A DNA stretch of 62,074 bases from CAZUNO01 sp964621445 [NCBI: Candidatus Hadarchaeota archaeon] (GTDB lineage Archaea; CAYQAE01; CAYVLA01), in contig CAZUNO010000017.1 in NCBI GenBank assembly GCA_964621445.1, forward strand, positions 1 to 62,074. The letters run 5' to 3'. The notes beneath the pieces were generated by a model. The model saw only the letters and a program-made list of their open reading frames with translations. It did no database searches and had not been told where the DNA came from. Of the stretch, positions 52,641 to 61,199 are shown one piece after another; positions within the stretch are counted from its first letter, which is position 1, and every line of letters begins with the position of its first letter. Position numbers and translations under genes: made by a program.

Positions 52641-54422
52641 TCAATCGTAGATGGTTCTAAGCAGAACTGCCTTGCCTCTTGTTGAGGATACCATCTCCCT
52701 CCCTGGTAGGACTGCCCTTCCCTGGGCCACCACCTTATCCTCCAGTCTCACCGCGACCTCGTCGTCGGGGCGTATCTCATCATTTGCGGAAATAACTCCC
52801 GGACAGTATATGACCTTGGTTTCCGGGTGGAAATCTATATCCACGCAGTAGCGATCGAGATCATTGAGCACATCCAGAGCCACGGGTTCCGGGGTATACA
52901 ATCCGTTATAGGGGTTTAGTCGGGCCACTGGTTCCCCCCCTGCGATCAGTCTCTTCACATTTCCTTGTGCCTTGACCTCGACGGGTCGATCGGTCAGGGC
53001 CTCGGAAACCTGCCTGCCGTATTGATAGGTCAATACCTTCCTGGGTCTATCCAGACGATCCGTTTTCGGCTTTTTTCCTTCCACCCCGGATAGGGCTTTT
53101 TCAAGGAGGTTTATGCCCTCCCGGGAGGCCGGTCTGGAGGCATCGGTGTACTGGAAACTCCATCCAAGCTCCCTCTCCGCTCTCTTGCAGGCCCGGAGAT
53201 ATCCTCCGCTGACGTGTACAACTACCTGTGATTCATCCCTTGTGATCGATGGTAGCAGATCGCTTAGGGAACGAGCCGCCATTTCCACTTCCTCCTGGCT
53301 CCATTTTCCGGTCACCGGTATATCGTAGTCTCTAGGAGGTGGAACCCCCTCCAGGGCACGGGGAACGGCTCCCAGAGGACTGGTGAGTATTACCTCCTCT
53401 ATCCTGATTTGGTCCGCCATCGGTTTCAAGGCCTGTTGGAACATCCGATGGGAGGGTGACCTGGAATAGGGCTTCCTCTTGGAACATGGCAGGATGACCA
53501 CGCAATCAGCTCCTCGTGGAGTCCGGTATCTGGAGGCAATCCTTTGCCTGAATCTAACCACCTCCGGCCATTTAAGGGAGAGATCGGTGAACCTTATGGT
53601 CTTCCCGGCTCCCGGGCAAACGGTGGTATGCCTCTCCAGATAATCTCCATGCTGGGAAAGAAAGGTCCTCAGGGCCGCAAATACTTCCGGATGGCTGACC
53701 GATCGTGCTTCGGCCATCAATTTCAGTTCCTTTTGCCATATCCGGTTCCGGACATCCGACAGAACCTGCTTCATGGAAAGCCGGTTGTGTGAAATTAGAC
53801 GTGAACGGCTATCGAGGGAATTATCCGCGCAAAAGGGACAGTAGCAGTCCACCCCCTCATCATCAACGGGGGCTGAATAGGTTGGAAACACCCTCTCCTC
53901 TGATTCCATGGCCGACCAGGCATGTGAATCAGCAAAGATATCCGCTCCGGCCAAGGAAAGAAGCGGCATGGCCCATATGTCGATATCCGGGAGGAGGATT
54001 GCCACATTGGGGGAAACTCTCCTCCTCAACCCGATCACCATATCCAGAACCCGCCCTAGGTCCGTCGTCTCCCCGCATTCCAGAATGACCATCCCCCTCG
54101 CCTCTACCTCTTCCTCGTCCCCTCTTGCACGGGCGTAGAAAACACCCTGCCGCAGTTCCGGTTCATCCAGCGAGGGGCTGGCCACCAGCAGTTCATCGTC
54201 CGGACCTCCAGGAGGTAGATCATTATCCTCACGGTAAACCCCTTCCGAGGGCCCAATGGCCAGGGACAGCCTGCCTCTGGTTCCCAGTTCAAAGATCCGG
54301 AAACCCTCCCGGCAACCGGTGAAATAGGCGCCACAAGGGGTGGGAATAGTTAGGTCATCCAGCTGCAGCATACCCAGACGAGCGGGCCCATCGTGGGAAA
54401 GGATTTCGAGCTCAGTCATCAA
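52641..54422 (-). CDS. arcS: archaeosine synthase alpha subunit (ArcS)
   Basis: The 593-residue protein resembles TGT but lacks the catalytic core residues and has the ArcS motif PCSKRKPYSRSPSH near residue 320, with a C-terminal PUA domain. ArcS adds lysine to preQ0-tRNA; a partner radical SAM enzyme, RaSEA, then releases archaeosine. The RaSEA candidate gene immediately upstream overlaps it by 11 bases. Conserved CYCPFC cysteines near residue 193 likely bind zinc. Confidence 0.94.
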   Translation of the reverse strand: MMTELEILSHDGPARLGMLQLDDLTIPTPCGAYFTGCREGFRIFELGTRGRLSLAIGPSEGVYREDNDLPPGGPDDELLVASPSLDEPELRQGVFYARARGDEEEVEARGMVILECGETTDLGRVLDMVIGLRRRVSPNVAILLPDIDIWAMPLLSLAGADIFADSHAWSAMESEERVFPTYSAPVDDEGVDCYCPFCADNSLDSRSRLISHNRLSMKQVLSDVRNRIWQKELKLMAEARSVSHPEVFAALRTFLSQHGDYLERHTTVCPGAGKTIRFTDLSLKWPEVVRFRQRIASRYRTPRGADCVVILPCSKRKPYSRSPSHRMFQQALKPMADQIRIEEVILTSPLGAVPRALEGVPPPRDYDIPVTGKWSQEEVEMAARSLSDLLPSITRDESQVVVHVSGGYLRACKRAERELGWSFQYTDASRPASREGINLLEKALSGVEGKKPKTDRLDRPRKVLTYQYGRQVSEALTDRPVEVKAQGNVKRLIAGGEPVARLNPYNGLYTPEPVALDVLNDLDRYCVDIDFHPETKVIYCPGVISANDEIRPDDEVAVRLEDKVVAQGRAVLPGREMVSSTRGKAVLLRTIYD

Positions 54423-55953
54423 TAATCTCCTTCAGCTCCCCGAAAAGCAGCCTGTCCGATATGACTTTCCTGATCTTCAGTTTAACCCTCTTGGCTATCA
54501 TGGATACATCGCCCTGAAAGGTCACAATAGGACCTCCTGTAATGGGAAAGGCTATCATTTGGTTCCTCTTTACCATGTTCCTCTCAGCGACCACGGCATC
54601 CACCAGTTCCTGGACATACAAACGTTTCTTCTCCAGATTAACCTCCCTCGTCGCTTCCGAAATGATGTTACTCGCCTCATCCATCCTGCTTGGAGGCCCC
54701 GTTCCAAACTGGGCGAAGGCCGAACTGGGAAGAGGCTTGAACCTGTATGTGGTGATCTTGGAAACCAGGGGCCCAAGGGTCCGGATCAGCCCCGCGGTTT
54801 TGCGGGCTCTCTCGATCGTCTGGCCCGGAAGGCCGTGTATAAAATAGACATATGGTTTCAGCCCGTGACTTTTGGCGATCCTAACCGCCTTAAGGGTTTC
54901 GCTAGGGGTTGCAGGTCTTCCTAATTCACGAGAATGCTCGGGATCCCCGGTTTCGCAACCTATATGGACCGAGGAGCCTGGAAGATTTTTGGAGATTATA
55001 CTGGCCACCCCATTGTCGAAGAGGGAAGGCTTAACGTTTTCTATTGATATGTTCGCCTCTCCCCCTGCGGCCTGCACGGCCTTACTGAACAGGGAGTCCA
55101 GCATTCTGTAATTGGGTTTTGGTTGACGGGGGTCACGTAAGTCCTTTCCCCGTTGGTAATCCAATATATCCGGGGCGGAGAGCACGATTCTCCGAACTCC
55201 GAGTTTCACCAGTTGCTTTACCTCCAGAGCGACTGGTTCTACCTCCCTTGATTTTGGAGGACCAAAGGTGGCGGGAACAGAGCAAAAACCGCAGCCGGGA
55301 GGTATGCCCTGGGGACAGTCCGCCAGACCGCACCCCTCCGTGCAGTTTGAACACTTCCTACCGTCAGGTAGCTCAATTATGGTTCTATTGAAGTTGCTGC
55401 ATCCTCTCACCACCTCCACATAGACCCTGCTGGCAAAGTGGGTGGGATAATCCACTATCCTCTCGGTTGAGGGAAAGTATTCCCTGTACCTGCTCTCATC
55501 CAGACGATCGGGAAGGAAATATCGAAAAGCTTCTTGTTCCTTGGTCACCACTCCATCTATTTCCTCCGGGTTTTCCCCGTCCATGATGGATTCAATGGCT
55601 AGCTCCCCCTCCCCCACCACGGCAAGATCAAAGCCACTGAAATTAAGGGCACGCTTTGGGGTCAGGGCCACCGGTCCCCCCAGTATCATTTTCGAACTGG
55701 TGGCGATCCTGCGGCATTTGCGCCCTATCTTCTTCAAAGCCTTGAGATCCATGGTCATGGCGGAAACAAGGATGAGGTCAAAATCGACCTTCCTACTCCT
55801 CTTGAGGAAATCTTCCGCCAGCTGGATGCGGCATTCAACGCCCCGGGATTCTAACAAACCGCATATCAATCTGGGACCACACCCTATGACATCCCTGGTA
55901 AGCTGTCTAGTCCCCTTACCGGAACCTAGGGCGTCTATCATCAAGGCTCGCAT
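54412..55953 (-). CDS. B12-binding-like radical SAM protein, probable archaeosine enzyme RaSEA
   Basis: The 513-residue protein has an N-terminal Rossmann-like domain similar to B12-binding modules (about 1-150) and a radical SAM barrel. The RGC cysteine near residue 185 is separated from GCGFCSVP by a 45-residue insert that holds four more cysteines (CSNC, GCG, DCP), so extra metal binding is possible. Its overlap with arcS and the function of RaSEA as ArcS partner in archaeosine formation support the call; assignment by sequence alone would be weaker. It could be another methylthiotransferase-like protein. Confidence 0.75.
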   Translation of the reverse strand: MRALMIDALGSGKGTRQLTRDVIGCGPRLICGLLESRGVECRIQLAEDFLKRSRKVDFDLILVSAMTMDLKALKKIGRKCRRIATSSKMILGGPVALTPKRALNFSGFDLAVVGEGELAIESIMDGENPEEIDGVVTKEQEAFRYFLPDRLDESRYREYFPSTERIVDYPTHFASRVYVEVVRGCSNFNRTIIELPDGRKCSNCTEGCGLADCPQGIPPGCGFCSVPATFGPPKSREVEPVALEVKQLVKLGVRRIVLSAPDILDYQRGKDLRDPRQPKPNYRMLDSLFSKAVQAAGGEANISIENVKPSLFDNGVASIISKNLPGSSVHIGCETGDPEHSRELGRPATPSETLKAVRIAKSHGLKPYVYFIHGLPGQTIERARKTAGLIRTLGPLVSKITTYRFKPLPSSAFAQFGTGPPSRMDEASNIISEATREVNLEKKRLYVQELVDAVVAERNMVKRNQMIAFPITGGPIVTFQGDVSMIAKRVKLKIRKVISDRLLFGELKEIIDD

Positions 55954-55992
55954 TGGTTACATTCCCTTTTCCGGACAGAGGATTTAACTTGT

Positions 55993-56883
55993 TCAGAGAA
56001 CTGGCCCTTCCGACACCTTTTTTGATACCTCTACGAAATCTGGAAATCGGAGCGGACGGCTACGTTCGATCACACAGGCGGCCAGAGCGGAACCGAAATG
56101 ACATGCCTTTATGCTATCCATACCCGATAGTCTCCGGTGCATGAAACCAGCCATGAAACAGTCCCCCGCACCCGTCCAGTCGACGGGGTCCGAAGGATAT
56201 GGGGGTATGGATATCATCTTGGGGCCGGAGTACAAAAGTGCGCCCTTGGGCCCCAAGGTGATTATGAATTCGCGCGGCTTCCCTTTCTCCCTTATTGCGC
56301 TGGTCGCCTTCTGCCATCTTTTTTTGGACCCTAGAATGGATCTGGCCTCCTCCCTGCCCATCTTGACTATGTCGACCGAGTTCATCCATTTCCGCAACTC
56401 GGTTGATAGGCCGGTTGAGTGCCTGATTTTCGCCGTTTTCCCATCGATCCGCCTGATTAAACCCTGAACATCGAGGCTACGGAGAGAAAAATCCTGGAGA
56501 TCACTTCTGATATCCGAATCCAGCTCATGCTCCACCGGTCCAAGATGGATACCACAGGAGTCCGTGGGTGCCAGGTCCAGATCCTTCCGAGTTATCTTGG
56601 AACTCCTTTTTAGAAGACGAATCGAGCGTTCAGGGCCGCGATAAGCTAGTTCAAATCGACAGTTGCTCCCTGGGCCCACATATTGGGTTTCTGCCCCAAT
56701 GGACTTGAGCTGGCGAAGCATTTCATCGTCATTGGTCTTGGTGATGGCTATCGACCGACCGCCTAGGGCCGAGAATGCTCCCGAGAAATAGTATACGGTG
56801 CCCCCTACACCGGTCCTTGTCCCCTGCTTTCCTTTCACTATGTCCTGGCACAAGCCACCTACTACCAGGCAACAGGTCTTCAT
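55993..56883 (-). CDS. PfkB-family sugar or nucleoside kinase
   Basis: The 296-residue protein has the PfkB fold: VGGTVYYFSGAFSALGG near residue 27-43, a late ITLGPKGALLYSG segment and the catalytic DWTGAGDCFMAGF near 237-249. PfkB kinases phosphorylate sugars such as fructose, ribose or inositol. With inositol phosphate synthase elsewhere in the window an inositol substrate is possible but not shown. It precedes the RaSEA-like gene on the same strand by 39 bases. Confidence 0.88.
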   Translation of the reverse strand: MKTCCLVVGGLCQDIVKGKQGTRTGVGGTVYYFSGAFSALGGRSIAITKTNDDEMLRQLKSIGAETQYVGPGSNCRFELAYRGPERSIRLLKRSSKITRKDLDLAPTDSCGIHLGPVEHELDSDIRSDLQDFSLRSLDVQGLIRRIDGKTAKIRHSTGLSTELRKWMNSVDIVKMGREEARSILGSKKRWQKATSAIREKGKPREFIITLGPKGALLYSGPKMISIPPYPSDPVDWTGAGDCFMAGFMHRRLSGMDSIKACHFGSALAACVIERSRPLRFPDFVEVSKKVSEGPVL

Positions 56884-56895
56884 CCATATACCTTC

Positions 56896-57951
56896 CTAGA
56901 GAATGGAGATCCCGCTACCATGAATCAACAGCCCGACCACAACTGCGGCTAGCCCCGAGATGGCGCATATGAGCCAGTGAAGGTGGACATGCCAACTCTC
57001 CCTCTTTTGAAACAAATGCATGCCCAGGAAGTAAAGTGAACCATACTCTCCTCCCGGTGGGGGTCTTAGGGTTCCGTCCTCGTTGACCGTGGCAAACTTT
57101 GCTTCAGGGTTCCGGGAGAAGTAGCGCAACTTGGATACATACATCAGAAAGTTCACGATATGGGGGATTAGAGCCACCACGGCAATGACCTTTATCCTCC
57201 CCACCAGTGATGCTATGGCCAGGCAGGCTCCTATGGATAGAGTGCCAACATCTCCGGGAAATACACGTGCCGGCATTCGATTGTATATCAGGAAGGCGGC
57301 AAGTGCTCCAATCATAGGGGCGAGAACTATCACCGCCGACCATCTCCCGATAGCGGCGGCTGCCAGGGCGGTGAAGGAACAGGCAATAATTCCGCATCCG
57401 ATCTCAAGGCCGTTAAGCCCGGCATACATGTTGGTGAGGTTCGAGGCCGCGGTAATACCGATGGGGATAAGTACCAGGGGGTAAAGCAATCCGAGGCGAA
57501 TGTACCCGGCAATGGGTATCCAGAATCTATACCTATCCAGAAAGGCAAAGGAAAGCGGTAAAGCGGCGAAGGCGGGTAGTATGACCTTATATCTCTGAGG
57601 AATATTCAGGTAATCATCGACCAGACCGATAAACCCGACGGAGAGAACGGTGGCCATTGCCGATAACATCCAGATATACAGCTCCTCCTTCGGTGGATAC
57701 CCGGGCTCCGGCTGGTAGGAGTAACTCACGAACATGTAGCTGAAAAGGGTCAGGCTTACCACAACGGCCATCACGATGGCTATCCCCCCTGATTCTGGGA
57801 CATAGGTTTCCTTTACCTTGAGCATGTCCCGTCCTTCTATATCCTCCTCCCCCAGTCTCGATATCAATTTGGGCATGGTTAGGTATACGATTAAGAATGA
57901 TAGGGCCAGACCCGACCAGCAAAGGATCATGGAAATCATATCGGGGTTCAT
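56896..57951 (-). CDS. dolichyl/polyprenyl-phosphate GlcNAc-1-phosphate transferase-like (Alg7/MraY family)
   Basis: The 351-residue protein has about ten membrane helices and family motifs VPESGGIAI near residue 51, GLVDDYL near 109, NLTNMYAGLNGLE near 171 and RVFPGDVGTLSIGA near 229. It loads a sugar phosphate onto a lipid carrier, the first step of N-glycan or surface polysaccharide assembly. The upstream glycosyltransferase gene overlaps its start by four bases, so both act in one pathway. Confidence 0.93.
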   Translation of the reverse strand: MNPDMISMILCWSGLALSFLIVYLTMPKLISRLGEEDIEGRDMLKVKETYVPESGGIAIVMAVVVSLTLFSYMFVSYSYQPEPGYPPKEELYIWMLSAMATVLSVGFIGLVDDYLNIPQRYKVILPAFAALPLSFAFLDRYRFWIPIAGYIRLGLLYPLVLIPIGITAASNLTNMYAGLNGLEIGCGIIACSFTALAAAAIGRWSAVIVLAPMIGALAAFLIYNRMPARVFPGDVGTLSIGACLAIASLVGRIKVIAVVALIPHIVNFLMYVSKLRYFSRNPEAKFATVNEDGTLRPPPGGEYGSLYFLGMHLFQKRESWHVHLHWLICAISGLAAVVVGLLIHGSGISIL

Positions 57952-58943
57952 GAATCCATCAGCTCCTCGATTGCAGCACAGTACTCGTCCGCCATCTTCT
58001 GTATTGAGAATGGCTTGACGCTATCTCGGCATCTTGTTGAAAGCGTGTTCCATTTGGTTGTATCCAGAGCCATCACCGCCTCCAGACTTTCAGTATATTC
58101 CTCCGGCGTTCCCTGTTTTATTGGAGTAACCACCTCATCCAGCCGAGGGTCCAGCTTTCCTGGAGATGCTACAGGCAATCCGCAGGCTAGGTACTCCAGC
58201 ATCTTAAGCGAGGCACTCTCGACAGCGGGAACCAGGCCCATACGACATCTCGAAAGCAATTCTGGCACCCTTTTGTATTTCGCGTACCCTTGAAATTTGA
58301 TATCCGCTTCCCTTTCACGGGCATACTCCCGGTAGAAATCCATATCCTCCCCTCTTCCTATGAAGAGGCATCTGGCTCCAGAAATGGCAATTCCATCTAT
58401 CATGGTTTCGAGCTTGTATTGCTTTTCGATCTTTCCCAGATAACAGGCATCGTACTGCTTCTCGATTTTGGGGTATGGCCTTAGGAGTTCCAGATCGACC
58501 CCGTTGGGAACGTATTTGATGTCGCTGAGACCCGCGTCCAGATAGTTCCGGTAACTGGCATAGTCGGCACAGATGACCAGGTCCATTTTTTGGAGATATC
58601 TCTCCTCAACCATATCCACCAAAAGCCCCTTTAACCATCTGTTATGGGTGATGGATCTCTCGGAATCCGTGATATCGACGACATTCAGCCCCCGGTTTAC
58701 TCCCAGGATTATTGGCACGTAGTATAAATTCCAAACCAGAACGGCATCCGGCCCGCTTTTCATGATTCTGGTTACTAGCTTGGCATATGTCGTTGCATAG
58801 TCCAGATAGTAGTTTACATGAAAGGAGGGATCGATGTGGTAAAACTGGTAATCGAACCTATCTTCCAGATAGGGTTTGAGTCTAAGCGGCCTTGACATGG
58901 GGGTATAACGATCGATTTCTCTTTGACGCGGAAAAGCGCCCAA
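57948..58943 (-). CDS. GT-B glycosyltransferase (family 1/4 type)
   Basis: The 331-residue protein is a GT-B glycosyltransferase: a first Rossmann half ending in YVPNGVDLELLRPYP near residue 143, and a second half with SRCRMGLVPAVESASLKMLEYLACGLPVASP near 230-260 (listed in part). It transfers a sugar to the lipid-linked acceptor made by the adjacent GlcNAc-1-P transferase. The annotated start is TTG. The frame is open about 36 bases further upstream, where a GGGAG site lies five bases before a CTG, so an N-terminal extension with a CTG start is possible. Confidence 0.87.
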   Translation of the reverse strand: MGAFPRQREIDRYTPMSRPLRLKPYLEDRFDYQFYHIDPSFHVNYYLDYATTYAKLVTRIMKSGPDAVLVWNLYYVPIILGVNRGLNVVDITDSERSITHNRWLKGLLVDMVEERYLQKMDLVICADYASYRNYLDAGLSDIKYVPNGVDLELLRPYPKIEKQYDACYLGKIEKQYKLETMIDGIAISGARCLFIGRGEDMDFYREYAREREADIKFQGYAKYKRVPELLSRCRMGLVPAVESASLKMLEYLACGLPVASPGKLDPRLDEVVTPIKQGTPEEYTESLEAVMALDTTKWNTLSTRCRDSVKPFSIQKMADEYCAAIEELMDS

Positions 58944-58971
58944 TAGTTGTCCGGGCAGGATTCTCCCTTCT

Positions 58972-59955
58972 TCAGAATTCTATTATCTTATGCTCCCTTC
59001 CTGATTCCTCGGCTAGCGTCGCTATCTCAACTGCCTTTATCCCGTCCTCTCCAGTCACCGGGGGCTCCGTTCCCTGCTCCACAGATTCCACGAATCTCTC
59101 TAGCTCTATCTTAAGCGGCTCCTTTTTCCTAATTGGTATCTTCCTCATTTCACCCTCGGTCATGCCAAGAAGTATGTCCGAGAAATCGGAGAACTCCTCC
59201 ACGTATGATATCTCGTATTTCCGTAGCTCCTGACGTATATAGTCGACCTCGAACATGGCCTCCAGCCCCTGGATTACCAGCCGCCTGGTCTTGACCGGCG
59301 TGAGCCAGTTGACATCTATCGAAGCAAGGACCTGATTCTCAAACCTGATTAGTATCTTGCCATAGTCCGTCTGATCCTGATGGATTACCCTTCCACACTC
59401 ACAGTAGAGCCTTTTTGGATCCGAATCCAGGATGTACCTCAACATGTCCACGTCATGAACTCCAAGATCCACTATGGCACTCACGTCCCTAACTCTATTT
59501 GGGAGCGGTCCAGCGCGGGTGGCAAAGGAAATTGTTGGTTTTCCAAGCTCGTTGATCATTTTCTTTAACTGGATTATGGCGGGATTGAATCGCTCTATAT
59601 GGCCCACCATGAGATTGATGTCCTCCCGCTTTGCCCTATCGACCAGTGATCTAGCTCTCTGAATATCAAAATCAATTGGCTTTTCAACCAATAGGTTAAT
59701 GCCATTATCAATGACCTTCGATGCCACCTCGTAATGATTGGCTGTGGGGACTGCTACACTCATTAAATCGAGGTCCATCTCCGAGATCATATCTTCCAGG
59801 TGATGGAAATAAGGTACCTTGTACATTTTAGCAATGTGAGAGGCCCTTTCCGAATTGGAATCGCAAATAGCTGATAGTTCGACCTCCTCGATCTCATTAT
59901 ATATTCTAGCGTGATTTCTCCCCATTTCGCCAACGCCGACTACAGCAGCCTTCAA
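58972..59955 (-). CDS. Gfo/Idh/MocA-family oxidoreductase
   Basis: The 327-residue protein has a Rossmann domain (GVGEMGRNHARIY, 7-19) and the EKPIDFD motif near residue 95 with the conserved Lys-Pro, followed by the C-terminal barrel with DLGVHDVDMLRYI. Related enzymes oxidise UDP-N-acetylglucosamine at C3 for surface sugars. It stands at the start of a glycan gene set on the minus strand, 28 bases before the glycosyltransferase. Confidence 0.9.
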   Translation of the reverse strand: MKAAVVGVGEMGRNHARIYNEIEEVELSAICDSNSERASHIAKMYKVPYFHHLEDMISEMDLDLMSVAVPTANHYEVASKVIDNGINLLVEKPIDFDIQRARSLVDRAKREDINLMVGHIERFNPAIIQLKKMINELGKPTISFATRAGPLPNRVRDVSAIVDLGVHDVDMLRYILDSDPKRLYCECGRVIHQDQTDYGKILIRFENQVLASIDVNWLTPVKTRRLVIQGLEAMFEVDYIRQELRKYEISYVEEFSDFSDILLGMTEGEMRKIPIRKKEPLKIELERFVESVEQGTEPPVTGEDGIKAVEIATLAEESGREHKIIEF

Positions 59956-60168
59956 CTTCTAGACCCTACCTCGATATCAGGATATTGTGGCTCTATTAAA
60001 TATCTTGAGCACTTAATAGGTCTCAGGGATACATTTTAGAGAAAATTGGAAAAAGCGTAGATGGTTCGGGAGAAGAAGCGCATCCTAGATTAACCATATT
60101 GTCTTCTCCATTGATCCGTGATGATTTCTATTTGCTAGTCGGGCATCTGATTCAATTGGAAAACGAGG

Positions 60169-61116
60169 TTGGGTGGAAGGTCTTTGAAACCAGGTGGAAC
60201 CAGGGATCGGCATGACAGGCTTACCTATTTGATTGAGAAGAATAGAGTCCCTGACCCGGTGGATCCCATAACGGATGATGGGGTTTTCTGGCCTGATGGT
60301 TTCAAATTTGCGGCTTGGGCAAGTCATGATGTTGATAGATTTTATACACCAAGAGTTAGAATCCACCAATCAGTTACACATCTAAGAAAAAAACGACTTA
60401 GAAAATGTGCGAAGACACTTTTGGGAAGCGATCCCTCAACGATTGGAAAGATCGTGGAACTCGATGAAAGTTTGGGTATCCGTTCTACTTTCTTTCTTTT
60501 GGCCGATAATTATGGCCACGATTTGAACGGAGTAGGAATTGGTCTTGATAAAGGATTCGAATTCGGGCTACATGCTTCCTATGATTCTCATTTATCTAGA
60601 AAGAAGCTGAAGCAAGAAAAGATGAGTCTTGAAAAAGCGATTAATGTCGAGGGTATTTTGGGAGTTCGTCATCACTATTTACGCTTTAGGAAACCTGAGA
60701 CCTGGAAAAGTCAAATGGGAATCTTCAAATATGATTCGACACTTGCCTGGCCAGATTATGTTGGGTATCGTGATGGAAAGGCAAACCCATTCCCGACGCA
60801 ATACGGCCTTTGGGAGATTCCACTCGCAGTTATGGATGTAACGGTTTTCAATGTCCAGAAAATTCGGTGGAGAGAATTAAAGAATCTCGTTGATTCTGTT
60901 TATGAAAGTGGGGGAGTATTTACCTATTTATGGCATAACGAATCTCTAGCAGAAATATCCGCAACTAGGCCATGGCGAGAAACTTATGTTAAACTCACTC
61001 ATTACTTGCAGGAGAAAGGAGCCTGGTTTGCTACTGGAAGGGAAATTATCGAATGGGCAGAAGATAACTGGCCCTTTCAACCATATGAAGTGAATAGTTC
61101 TAGTGACTTTCAATAG
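60169..61116 (+). CDS. polysaccharide deacetylase-like (NodB fold) protein
   Basis: The 315-residue protein has features of a NodB-like barrel: ASHDVDRFYTP near residue 52 (Asp-Asp motif), a FEFGLHASYDSH histidine motif near 130, GVRHHYLRF near 165 and a late YLWHNES. No signal peptide is seen, so it may act on cytoplasmic lipid-linked sugars. The composition is AT-richer than most of the window. It is divergent from the Gfo/Idh gene. The TTG start is uncertain; a TTG five codons later also has a good ribosome-binding site. Confidence 0.8.
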   Translation: MGGRSLKPGGTRDRHDRLTYLIEKNRVPDPVDPITDDGVFWPDGFKFAAWASHDVDRFYTPRVRIHQSVTHLRKKRLRKCAKTLLGSDPSTIGKIVELDESLGIRSTFFLLADNYGHDLNGVGIGLDKGFEFGLHASYDSHLSRKKLKQEKMSLEKAINVEGILGVRHHYLRFRKPETWKSQMGIFKYDSTLAWPDYVGYRDGKANPFPTQYGLWEIPLAVMDVTVFNVQKIRWRELKNLVDSVYESGGVFTYLWHNESLAEISATRPWRETYVKLTHYLQEKGAWFATGREIIEWAEDNWPFQPYEVNSSSDFQ

Positions 61117-61199
61117 AATTTCTCACCTTCTCGGGCCCTCTTTTGATTCCGAGTCATGATTCTAGTTTTCATCAAGGAGAAGAGGACTTCGAAATAAGG

